Of a stretch of 31,317 bases of DNA, positions 24,690 through 31,317 are shown piece after piece; position 1 is the first letter of the stretch; each line of letters opens with the position of its first letter. Location of the stretch: the NCBI GenBank assembly GCA_900767195.1, contig CAAFYG010000047.1, forward strand, positions 1 through 31,317, written 5' to 3'. The DNA comes from Clostridia bacterium (GTDB lineage: Bacteria; Bacillota; Clostridia; Christensenellales; Borkfalkiaceae). Position numbers and translations under genes: made by a program. The notes below the pieces were generated by a model. That model had not been told where the DNA came from, did not search any database, and was given only the letters and a program-made list of their open reading frames with translations.

Positions 24690-27251
24690 ATGAAAAAACT
24701 CATCAAATGCTTGATCTTATGTGCAGTCCTGATGCTCTCGTGTATCGGACTCGTCGCTTGCCGGCAGAAACCTTCCGATGAAGTAACGGAGTATAAAGTT
24801 ACCTATGTCGATATTACGGAAGATAACAAGGTGCTTAAAACGGAAGACGTTGCCGAAGGCAATAAGGCTACGGTATGGACGCCGGAAAAGGAAGGCTATA
24901 CGTTTGTACAATGGTATGCTACTCCCGATATGCTGCATGTTTTCGAATTTGATAAAGCGATTATGCAGGATACCACGGTTTACGGATATTTTACTTCGGC
25001 TGCTTTTGAAGAAGATACGCGTACGTTCTATATTCTCGGCAGCTCTTCCGATGAAAATTCCGTATTGTACGGTACTTCATACAAGTTGACCAACGAAACG
25101 GCGCAAAAACTCGTTAAAACGGATAAAAACGGTAGCAACGAATATAGCATTACTTTGGATTTGTACCTTGGCGACGCGTTTCAGATTGCCATAAACGATT
25201 CTTTCGAAAATCAGAGAGGCTACGGATATTTAGATGCGGCCGCGGCGGAAGGATATTTTGGCGGAAAGCCTAATTTTCTTGATCCTAATCCCCGTAAAGC
25301 CGATATCGTCGTAGAACGTGCCGGCAATTATACGTTTACGCTCACCACGCATCCCTGGAGCGACGCATATGAAACCGATCATGCTTCTTATTCCGAAGAA
25401 AAAAAGGAAAATTTCAATTTTAATGTTGAAGATACGATTTCTTTCGTTCGGAACGGCGATCCGATTGTCGCACCCAGCGACGCCCCTTTGGAAATTTATG
25501 TGAAAGGCGCATATATAACGGGCTGGGAACATAAAACGTCCCAAGAATATACGATGGTTTACGATGCCGAAAAAGACGTATATACCTATTCGCATGAGTT
25601 TGTCGCCGGAGATTCCTTTATGTTCTATAATTTCACGAAGTATCTCGGTGAAGACAACAAGTGGCATAATACTCTCGGGAGCGTCTGCCTGAATACCGAT
25701 ACGGTAGATAAAGAACAGTCTGATGCGGAGGCTCTCGAACTGAAGCCCTCTACGAATATAGTTGCCAAGAAAAGCGGTACATACAGTTTCGTATACGATC
25801 GGAACACGGATAAATTAACGATTAAATACGATTCTGCATTCACGCAAGGGTATACGCCTGCCGATACGTGGTATATCTCGGGTAGCGGCATCACCGAACC
25901 GTTGAAGAGCTCTGCTTTTGGAAACAACCTTACGGATAGCCAGAAATTGAGCAAAGAGAGCGCGTATCTTTTTAAAATCACGTTGGATCTTGCGCGCGGA
26001 GATCTGTTCCAGATCGTTATGAACGGCTCGTACGGCGGGCAGCATGGTTATGCGAACATCATAGACCCCGTTAAAGACAACATAAGTTATTTTGCTCTTG
26101 CCGGCGACGGGAATAATGCGCGCGTCGAAGTATCCGGGAACTATACTTTAACGTTGAATCTCGATAAGGATACGCCGCTTAACGATACGATTACATGGGT
26201 GAGAAACGGCGATATTATTCAGACGCTTCCCGTTGCTTACGACGTGTTTATGAAAACTCAACCGGATGAAGGAAGCACATGGATCATATCGGAACGGCAT
26301 TCTACCGGTGCGGACGGGATGAAGGAAGGAATTGTGGAATTCAGAGCCTTTTTCCTTGCGGGAAAGCAATTTTGCTTTATCTATTATGAACCCGGCGTAA
26401 AGGCAGAGGAAGTAGGCAGCCATTTTAATCCGGGAATGCTTATCAGCGGCGCTATGATCGGTACCGACGGCGCATATAACGATAACTTCGGCATTTTTGA
26501 AAACAACTTTGTATGTAACGTTCAGGGCTTTTATGTTATGCGCGTCGATTTTAACGGCGGCGAAGTAAAAGTAGATTTCGTCGGCTATCAGGAAGCGATG
26601 CCCGAGTTTGAAGCGGTGATTAAAGGACCTGCAAACGACGGCACGTGGAATAATTCTCAGCGTTATGCTTCCAAAAACGGAAAGACGGAGATGATTCTGA
26701 AACTTTCCAAAGGCGAATTCGGTTTCACTTTATACGGAGACGCCATGGATCCGCAGTACGGAGATTATGTCGGCTTTGACAAAATCGGAGCAAACGGAAA
26801 CGCGAACAGCCTGTTTACGCAGCCGGAGAACGGAGGCAATAATATCGTTTGCACGGTGGAAGGAACGTATAAGATTGTAATTGATTATTCCACAGGCGCG
26901 CCCGTTGTAGATTTTTACGTTCCCGATTGGGAGGTAATCGTTAAAGGTTCGGCGTTCGAAGTCGGCTGGAACGGTACCGATCGGTTGCCTTCGTTTGGCA
27001 GTCGTTTCGAGCTTGAGTACGATTTTATCGAAGGCGGAGAATTCGGCTTTGCGGTATTCGGAGACGGTGCCGATCCGAAATACGGCGATTTTGTCGGCTG
27101 GAAATACATGGGCAAAGACGGAAACGCCAATCAGTTCTTTTCTCAGAAAGGTAACGGCAACAATATAGTTTGCGATAAAGGCGGCAGATATAAGATCGTC
27201 ATCGATTTTTCCGGCGACGACTATGTACTGGATTTCTATCTCGTTGCATAA
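24690..27251 (+). CDS. Multi-module surface lipoprotein, candidate alpha-glucan binder
   Basis: 853 aa with lipobox LVAC (Cys 24), so it is tethered outside the membrane; AGGAGG precedes ATG 24690. After an InlB-like repeat (about 35-100: KVTYVDITEDN ... GYTFVQWY), six beta-modules can be seen in an A-C-A-C-B-B order: A1 112-258 and A2 393-510 (both ITLDL...GD.FQI..N and DTI.(F/W)VRNGD), C1 266-382 and C2 515-633, and near-tandem B1 639-745 and B2 746-853 (FGF..(Y/F)GD..DP.YGD(Y/F)VG ... GNANQFF or GNANSLF). No catalytic motif is apparent. Sandwiched between phosphorylase and MalQ genes, it probably captures starch or maltodextrin at the surface, functionally like SusE/SusF, but I see no sequence basis for homology to those. 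Confidence 0.75.
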   Translation: MKKLIKCLILCAVLMLSCIGLVACRQKPSDEVTEYKVTYVDITEDNKVLKTEDVAEGNKATVWTPEKEGYTFVQWYATPDMLHVFEFDKAIMQDTTVYGYFTSAAFEEDTRTFYILGSSSDENSVLYGTSYKLTNETAQKLVKTDKNGSNEYSITLDLYLGDAFQIAINDSFENQRGYGYLDAAAAEGYFGGKPNFLDPNPRKADIVVERAGNYTFTLTTHPWSDAYETDHASYSEEKKENFNFNVEDTISFVRNGDPIVAPSDAPLEIYVKGAYITGWEHKTSQEYTMVYDAEKDVYTYSHEFVAGDSFMFYNFTKYLGEDNKWHNTLGSVCLNTDTVDKEQSDAEALELKPSTNIVAKKSGTYSFVYDRNTDKLTIKYDSAFTQGYTPADTWYISGSGITEPLKSSAFGNNLTDSQKLSKESAYLFKITLDLARGDLFQIVMNGSYGGQHGYANIIDPVKDNISYFALAGDGNNARVEVSGNYTLTLNLDKDTPLNDTITWVRNGDIIQTLPVAYDVFMKTQPDEGSTWIISERHSTGADGMKEGIVEFRAFFLAGKQFCFIYYEPGVKAEEVGSHFNPGMLISGAMIGTDGAYNDNFGIFENNFVCNVQGFYVMRVDFNGGEVKVDFVGYQEAMPEFEAVIKGPANDGTWNNSQRYASKNGKTEMILKLSKGEFGFTLYGDAMDPQYGDYVGFDKIGANGNANSLFTQPENGGNNIVCTVEGTYKIVIDYSTGAPVVDFYVPDWEVIVKGSAFEVGWNGTDRLPSFGSRFELEYDFIEGGEFGFAVFGDGADPKYGDFVGWKYMGKDGNANQFFSQKGNGNNIVCDKGGRYKIVIDFSGDDYVLDFYLVA

Positions 27252-27263
27252 GGCATAACGGAG

Positions 27264-27296
27264 CGGCGGCGCGAAAAAAAGCGCCGCCGTAATTTT
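27264..27296 (+). terminator. Attenuator-like hairpin directly before malQ
   Basis: CGGCGGCGC (27264-27272) and GCGCCGCCG (27281-27289) form a perfect 9-bp all-GC stem around GAAAAAAA, then TAATTTT. The malQ ribosome-binding site begins two bases later. It would act as a partial terminator or mRNA barrier lowering malQ expression relative to the upstream genes. Confidence 0.65.
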
Positions 27297-27307
27297 AAAG
27301 GAGAAAC

Positions 27308-28801
27308 ATGGAGAGACATATTTTTCAGGAACGCGCTTCCGGCGTATTGTTACATATATCTTCTCTGCCGGGAAAATACGGAATCGGTTCGTTGGGGAAA
27401 GAGGCATACGAGTTTGTAGATAGTTTAGCTCGTTGCGGAGTACGTTATTGGCAGATTTTACCGATCGTGCAAACAGGTTTCGGCGATTCGCCGTATCAGT
27501 CTGTTTATACCGGATCCGGAAATCCGTATTTTATAGACCTTGAATTGCTTGTGCGGGAAAAATTGTTGCGCAAATCGGAAATTATCGGCAGCACATACAA
27601 GTGCGGGCTGATCGATTATGCAAAGCTGTTTACGGAGCGTTATAAAATTTTAAGACTTGCTTTTTCTCGCTTTGATATACGGCAAAAAGACTTTTCTGCG
27701 TTCGTACAAGAGGGAAAGTTTGAGGGATATGCTCTTTTTCAGGCTTTGAAAGAGAAATTCGGCGGAATATCTTTTGATTGTTGGCCCACCGAATATAAAT
27801 TTGCGCAGAAACGCGCCTTGAAAAAGTTCCGGAATGAGAATAGCCGTGAAATACTTTTTTGGTTGTTTGTGCAGTTTGAGGTATTTCGTCAATGGAAAAA
27901 TCTGAAAGCGTATGCTAACAAACGCGGAGTGTATATTATCGGAGATATTCCTCTGTATCCTGCTTATGACAGCGCGGACGTATGGCTGAATCCGCGGTTG
28001 TTTAAATTGAATCCGGACCGCAGTTTGAAAAAAGTGGCGGGAGTTCCCCCCGATTATTTTTCTGCAACGGGACAGTTATGGGGAAACCCTGTGTACCGTT
28101 GGCATAATCATAAAAAAAATAATTACGAATGGTGGACGGAAAGGTTCAGACAGGCGTTTGAATTATACGATGTAGTCCGGGTCGATCATTTTCGTGGCTT
28201 TGAAAGTTATTATGAAATCGATGCGGGGGAACAGACCGCCGTTCGCGGCGCATGGAAACCCGGACCGAAAAAAGAGCTGTTTGAAGCGGTTGAGAAAAAG
28301 CTGGGGAAACTCAATTTGATCGCAGAAGATCTTGGCGCGCTGAACAGGGGCGTGTATCGCCTGATGGCGGAAACGGGTTATCCCGGGATGAAGGTGTTGC
28401 AGTTTGCTTTTGACGGGGAGCGCCGTAATCCGCATTTACCCGAATACACCACGGAAAACAGCGTCTGTTATACGGGAACGCACGATAACGATACGCTTTA
28501 TGGTTTTATCAAAGGATTGCAGGGAGATAAATTGCGCATATTCGAGGAAAGTTTGAATCGCGCGCTTAAAGCGAATTGTGAAGTTCCGGCGAAAGGAACG
28601 GCTCATATGGCGGACGCAATCATTCGACTCGCAATGAAAAGCAGAGCAAGAATTGCCGTTGTCCCGGTGCAAGATCTTTTGAAACTGGATAGTTTTGCAC
28701 GGATGAATGTGCCTTCAAAGCGCGACGGAAACTGGCGGTTTCGTCTGAAACGCCCCGTGTCGGATAAAGCATTGTCTGTTTTGAGAAGAATTACGCAATA
28801 A
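27308..28801 (+). CDS. malQ: 4-alpha-glucanotransferase (amylomaltase, GH77)
   Basis: 497 aa, the standard length. It transfers alpha-1,4-glucan segments between maltodextrins and releases glucose, supplying longer chains for the phosphorylase. Seen: SGVLLHISSLPGKYGIGSLG (11-30), WQILPI (48-53), GDSPYQSVYTGSGNPYFID (59-77), nucleophile D293 in VRVDHFRGFESYYEID, acid/base E340 in LIAEDLGAL, and D393 in YTGTHDNDTLYGF. AAAGGAG precedes ATG 27308. Cytoplasmic, last gene of the operon; a strong terminator follows. Confidence 0.94.
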   Translation: MERHIFQERASGVLLHISSLPGKYGIGSLGKEAYEFVDSLARCGVRYWQILPIVQTGFGDSPYQSVYTGSGNPYFIDLELLVREKLLRKSEIIGSTYKCGLIDYAKLFTERYKILRLAFSRFDIRQKDFSAFVQEGKFEGYALFQALKEKFGGISFDCWPTEYKFAQKRALKKFRNENSREILFWLFVQFEVFRQWKNLKAYANKRGVYIIGDIPLYPAYDSADVWLNPRLFKLNPDRSLKKVAGVPPDYFSATGQLWGNPVYRWHNHKKNNYEWWTERFRQAFELYDVVRVDHFRGFESYYEIDAGEQTAVRGAWKPGPKKELFEAVEKKLGKLNLIAEDLGALNRGVYRLMAETGYPGMKVLQFAFDGERRNPHLPEYTTENSVCYTGTHDNDTLYGFIKGLQGDKLRIFEESLNRALKANCEVPAKGTAHMADAIIRLAMKSRARIAVVPVQDLLKLDSFARMNVPSKRDGNWRFRLKRPVSDKALSVLRRITQ

Positions 28802-28839
28802 ATAACCGCCCGCTTTAGTCAGGGGGCGTGGGAAATTTT

Positions 28840-28872
28840 CGGGTAGGTAGTTTTTAACTACCTACCCGTTTT
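28840..28872 (+). terminator. Operon terminator after malQ
   Basis: CGGGTAGGTAG (28840-28850) and CTACCTACCCG (28858-28868) form a perfect 11-bp stem with a 7-base loop, then TTTT. It is also preceded by AAATTTT, so it may work in both directions and stop the recombinase remnant from the right. Confidence 0.8.
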
Positions 28873-28887
28873 ACGTTTCCGCGTGCT

Positions 28888-29160
28888 TTAATATGAATTA
28901 TACTGCGGTAAATTGATTGCGCCTTCGTATTTGTAGATACTTTCCGCTTCCTGTATTTTTCCGCCGTCGTATTTTCTCGATTTCGCCGATATAAATCTTT
29001 TCAATGAAACTGTTGAGAATTTCGCTCGTCGGCTTTTCGGCTTCTGTGTAACTCTTTACAACTTTCGGGGACTTCGAGAGCTTTGTTTCGTCCTGAACAG
29101 ACGAAGCAAGAGCGTTTTGCAACTCTTAGGTTTTCACCTTCAAATCGATATCTTTGTTCT
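28888..29160 (-). pseudogene. C-terminal fragment of a serine site-specific recombinase, broken
   Basis: On the minus strand, a coiled-coil/C-terminal stretch reads ENKDIDLKVKT-stop-ELQNALASSVQDE, then KPTSEILNSFIEKIYIGEIE, changes frame, and continues GGKIQEAESIYKYEGAINL to a stop at 28888-28890. This matches the end of large serine recombinases of Firmicute elements (SEILNSFIEKIYVGE-type helix, then a beta-strand pair). One nonsense codon and one frameshift are visible, and the catalytic N-terminal domain is absent. It is separate from the tyrosine recombinase remnant, so two element types have passed through here. Confidence 0.6.
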
Positions 29161-29184
29161 CGCATCGCGACGAGGAGATGTGAT

Positions 29185-29483
29185 ATGCCATACGGAGAAG
29201 AGAAGGTATATTCGGACGGTGCGCATTTCGTTGCGATTCCGCATTCGACAAATCCGACGCGTAGACGTAAAAAGCCGCCCGAAGAAGAAATGCAAAATAC
29301 GAAGTCGGCAGCTATGAAGATCAGAATTTGCGACACAACGAGCTTACAATTGATCCTTATGCAAAACAAGCGACCGAAGAGGCATCATACGAACGCTACG
29401 ATAAACTGATCGCAAAAATGGCGTTACCCGATTACGAATATGAAACGCTTTTAGCGATGATGAGAGACATTATCAATACGTAA
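29185..29483 (+). pseudogene. Mobile-element gene remnant with frameshift
   Basis: GAGGAG lies eight bases before ATG 29185, giving MPYGEEKVYSDGAHFVAIP, a start I associate with small element-encoded proteins of Clostridia. After the run KPPEEE near 29285 the coding character moves to another frame (AKYEVGSYEDQNLRHNEL ... LLAMMRDIINT, stop 29481-29483), so a frameshift or in-frame remnant is likely. It ends tail-to-tail, overlapping the integrase by 11 bases. Function unknown. Confidence 0.5.
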
Positions 29484-30021
29484 ACTTTTGCATTTCACTT
29501 ACTAAAAACTCGTCGGAAAAGGTAGTGTAACCGCGATCAACGCGGCTTGCGCTTACATCGGTATCCCGGCAATGCCCTGCCCATAACATCACGGTTTCCG
29601 CGTTACAGCCGCATTCTTTTGCGCGAGTGATAAACGTATACCTGAGTTCGTGCGGATGCCTGCCTTGAAATATCAGTTTTAACGTACGACGGATACTTTC
29701 CGCGCTTGCGGAAATTGCGTTTTTAAAATCAATCAGATACCATACTTTTTTCAGCATCGGAGAAAGGGGAATTTTCCGCAAAACGTCGGTTTTCCCCTTT
29801 CTCGTTTTTTCCGAAACGCAAGTAATGTGCGTGCCGTCGAAAGCAGCCGAAGAAAGTTCGCCGATTCTCATACCCGTATACAAAAGCAACAAAATCGCGC
29901 CGCAAGCCTTGCTTGTATGTTCGTTTTTGCCTTGTCGCAATGAACAAAATTCTATGATTTTTCTTTCTTCCTGCACGGTAAACGCTTTGCCTTTTTTCGC
30001 GGAATATCGTTCTGAATCCAT
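29473..30021 (-). pseudogene. Tyrosine recombinase (integrase), N-terminally truncated
   Basis: 182 residues forming a nearly complete catalytic domain: R52 in YTGMRIGEL, H124 and R127 in HPHELRYTF, H150 in WAGH, and the nucleophile Y165 in RGYTTFSDEF. Family members are about 370-400 aa; the core- and arm-binding domains are missing. In-frame TGA is three codons before ATG 30021, and only about 125 bases separate it from the tRNA, too little for the missing half. It lies at the island end next to tRNA-Leu, where such integrases normally sit. Without its DNA-binding domains it is unlikely to mobilise the island. A short independent product from ATG 30021 cannot be ruled out. Confidence 0.75.
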
Positions 30022-30084
30022 ACGAAATCAAAAAGGGGAGCGCGTTTTCCAAAGACGAAGAAAAAAATTTATCGATTTTATGTT

Positions 30085-30099
30085 CCCAAAACTTCCCAA
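30085..30099 (+). repeat. Short direct repeat, right copy (possible arm-type site)
   Basis: CCCAAAACTTCCCAA matches 15343-15357 at 14 of 15 positions, same orientation, about 50 bases inside the right attachment site. Confidence 0.4.
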
Positions 30100-30103
30100 T
30101 TGC

Positions 30104-30141
30104 AAAAAAAAAATAGGAGAAAATCTTACGATTAACTCCTA
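30104..30141 (-). terminator. Terminator downstream of intact tRNA-Leu
   Basis: On the minus strand TAGGAG and CTCCTA close a stem with an inner AATC/GATT pair of arms and a GTAA loop, followed by ten T residues. It replaces the original terminator now found at 15072-15121. Confidence 0.75.
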
Positions 30142-30147
30142 AACAAG

Positions 30148-30234
30148 TGGTGCCGCTGACCGGACTTGAACCGGTACGTTCTTTCGAACGAGGGATTTTA
30201 AGTCCCTTGCGTCTGCCTATTCCACCACAGCGGC
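30148..30234 (-). tRNA. tRNA-Leu(UAA), CCA encoded
   Basis: 87 bases: acceptor GCCGCTG/CAGCGGC with discriminator A and encoded CCA; D-arm region GTGGTGGAATAGGCAGACGC; anticodon stem AGGGA/TCCCT around CTTAAAA, anticodon TAA; long variable arm CGTTC-GAAA-GAACG typical of class II tRNA; T-arm ACCGG-TTCAAGT-CCGGT. It is the insertion target of the island, and its 3' half is probably element-derived. A consensus promoter lies about 60 bases upstream. Confidence 0.95.
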
Positions 30235-30293
30235 AAGGTGATCGATGGCGATCCGTCGGTGATTTTTCGCCGAAATCTCATCGATACCTTGTT

Positions 30294-30322
30294 ATTATAG
30301 CAAACGCAGAAGAAAATGTCAA
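30294..30322 (-). promoter_or_regulatory. Consensus promoter of tRNA-Leu
   Basis: TTGACA (30317-30322), 17-base spacer, TATAAT (30294-30299), on the minus strand; the start point is expected near 30287, about 50 bases before the tRNA. Both hexamers are perfect consensus, as for a stable-RNA gene. Confidence 0.88.
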
Positions 30323-30334
30323 TGATTTTCCCGC

Positions 30335-30736
30335 TCACGCAAAATATTTTATGAAAACTTTTTTCTGTGCCGCCGCGCAGCTCGCCGAACCGTCGCGCAT
30401 AAACAGACGCAAACAATCGCGCAGCCCGCACACCCCGCGCCGCAGCTGCTCATCATCGCCCGTCGCACCGGCATACTTTATGTAATCGATCGAGCTCAAA
30501 GAACTCCAATAATGCGGCAGCGTATCGCCGGATGATTGAATCGGCCCGAACCAATAATCGTCCCAATGCCGCACCGCGATGTTATTCAGCATATAGTGCG
30601 GCTGCACGCCGTCAAAGCGTTCCAGAGCGGTAAGATGCGGCTGAATCGCGGCAAGATACCGCTCGTGTTTCGTCAGAAGATATGCGCCTAAAATAAACGA
30701 CACCGCCGGCGTTACGATCGTCTGTTCGTAATTCAT
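30335..30736 (-). pseudogene. Fragment of an alpha/alpha-barrel glycan-active protein
   Basis: 133 codons (start 30736, GAGGTG upstream) reading TIVTPAVSFILGAYLLTKHE ... RHWDDYWFGP ... GDTLPHYWSSLSSIDY ... DGSAS. The helical hairpins with Trp/Tyr/His-rich loops resemble an internal part of a larger six-hairpin glycosidase-like protein, whose usual N- and C-terminal parts are missing; the reading becomes random after DGSASCA. A stop sits two codons before the ATG. Probably a decayed gene; family assignment is from memory of the pattern only. Confidence 0.45.
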
Positions 30737-31040
30737 CTTTCACCTCGTGTTTCGGATAATTCACCCCGCGTTCCACGATTTTTTCCACGTGCGCAAGAAA
30801 AGCCGCCCGTTTTATCGTTGAAAGTCACGGTAAATAATTTGTTTTTCAAACTTTTCACCCAAAATCGAAAATTTGAATAAAAATGAAAGATGCAATAATA
30901 TTAAGAAAAGCACCTCAGAAACGAAGTGCTTTTCAAAAATACAATGCGTGTGTACGACAAAATCTCGTTTTTCGGGCGATTTTTGAGAGTGTGTCGGACA
31001 ATTTCAATCTTTTTCATCTCTAAAAATCGGAATTTTCAAA
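30737..31040. other. Intergenic stretch, no gene seen
   Basis: Only one structure stands out, the hairpin at 30905-30934. The rest is AT-rich with no supported ORF or promoter. Confidence 0.6.
30905..30934 (-). terminator. Terminator-like hairpin downstream of peptidase gene
   Basis: On the minus strand GAAAAGCACTTC and GAGGTGCTTTTC form a 12-bp stem with one G-U pair and a GTTTCT loop, followed by TTAATATTATT. It lies about 105 bases after the stop of the S51 peptidase gene; the T-tract is weak. Confidence 0.55.
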
Positions 31041-31317
31041 TTAGTCTTTGCAAATAACCTTTGAACCTTCACCATCAATTACAATTCCCTGACGGTTGTT
31101 AATTGGGCATAGATTTAAATCCGAAAACTCAGTCATTATTTTCTCGGTAACTTTCTTAAATGGTGCTGTAAGATAATGCGGAAGAACATAGAAATCAATC
31201 AAATCAATCCCTGCATCATCTTCTTGTGAGTAGTCCTCCGGCTTTTCAGCCATGTGGTAGATATAGTGGATGTTTGGAGCGCATATAATTGCGCCTGCCG
31301 ACTCGCCGATCATCAAT
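31041..31317 (-). CDS. Peptidase S51 (dipeptidase E-like), C-terminal part
   Basis: About 90 C-terminal residues are visible; the gene enters from beyond the right edge. MIGESAGAIICAP carries the G-x-S-A-G nucleophile elbow of S51 peptidases (catalytic Ser in GESAG), and IDFYVLPHYL contains the conserved His region. The family cleaves Asp-X dipeptides in the cytoplasm. Substrate specificity and start lie outside the window. Confidence 0.78.
   Translation of the reverse strand, partial: LMIGESAGAIICAPNIHYIYHMAEKPEDYSQEDDAGIDLIDFYVLPHYLTAPFKKVTEKIMTEFSDLNLCPINNRQGIVIDGEGSKVICKD

Larger units (their letters stand above)
15126..30202. mobile_element. ~15-kb genomic island in tRNA-Leu(UAA), with maltodextrin-utilisation cargo
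   Basis: The segment is flanked by 55-bp direct repeats of the tRNA-Leu 3' part. A tyrosine recombinase remnant lies just inside the end carrying the intact tRNA, with serine-recombinase and other element remnants beside it. Each copy of the tRNA 3' end has its own terminator, as expected when an element restores the tRNA 3' end. The cargo is a LacI regulator and seven starch/maltodextrin genes. The recombinase lacks its N-terminal half and neighbouring element genes are broken, so the island is probably fixed. Genes between 15126 and 30147 are visibly less GC-rich than the operon on the left. Confidence 0.78.

Noticed and set aside
1..31317. CRISPR arrays, rRNA genes, insertion sequences with terminal inverted repeats
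   Set aside because: No regularly spaced repeat units, rRNA-like stretches or intact transposase genes were seen on either strand.

Overview
The window looks like chromosomal DNA of a glycan-feeding, probably gut-associated Clostridia-type Firmicute. The signs are purine-rich AGGAGG-type ribosome-binding sites, TTGACA/TATAAT promoters, lipoprotein (lipobox) solute-binding proteins instead of periplasmic ones, Ig-like and InlB-repeat surface proteins, and a LacI-family regulator. I cannot name genus or species from sequence alone.

Left region (1-14097): a co-directional glycan-utilisation operon. In order it encodes a large anchored surface protein (cut by the window start), a 589-aa lipoprotein sugar-binding protein, two ABC permeases, a secreted multi-Ig protein, a DUF4838 lipoprotein, a cytoplasmic GH20 hexosaminidase and a cytoplasmic GH31 of the MYORG-like type. 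Bases 14098-15125 hold decayed ORFs and two good terminator hairpins.

Middle and right region (15126-30202): a segment of about 15 kb bounded by direct repeats of a tRNA-Leu 3' portion. The intact tRNA-Leu(UAA) is at 30148-30234 on the minus strand. A 55-bp copy of its 3' part (53/55 identical, first 42 bp perfect) lies at 15126-15180, still followed by a tRNA-type terminator. Next to the intact tRNA is a tyrosine recombinase with a complete catalytic domain but no N-terminal half. Remnants of a serine recombinase and of another element gene lie beside it. This is the classic layout of an integrated, now decayed, genomic island. Its cargo is a complete maltodextrin system: a divergent LacI regulator, a GH13 neopullulanase-type enzyme, MalE/F/G-type transporter, a GT35 phosphorylase, an 853-aa multi-module surface lipoprotein, and 4-alpha-glucanotransferase (MalQ). 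Promoter, candidate operator, an attenuator-like hairpin before malQ and a strong terminator after it can all be seen.

The genes fit together as follows. The lipoprotein probably holds alpha-glucan at the surface, the binding protein and permeases import maltodextrins, and GH13, MalQ and the phosphorylase convert them to glucose and glucose-1-phosphate. Neither transporter has its own ATPase gene here, so a shared ATPase elsewhere is likely.

Right flank (30235-31317): a consensus promoter for the tRNA, a fragment of a hairpin-barrel glycan-active protein, and the C-terminal part of a peptidase S51 (dipeptidase E type) gene cut by the window end.
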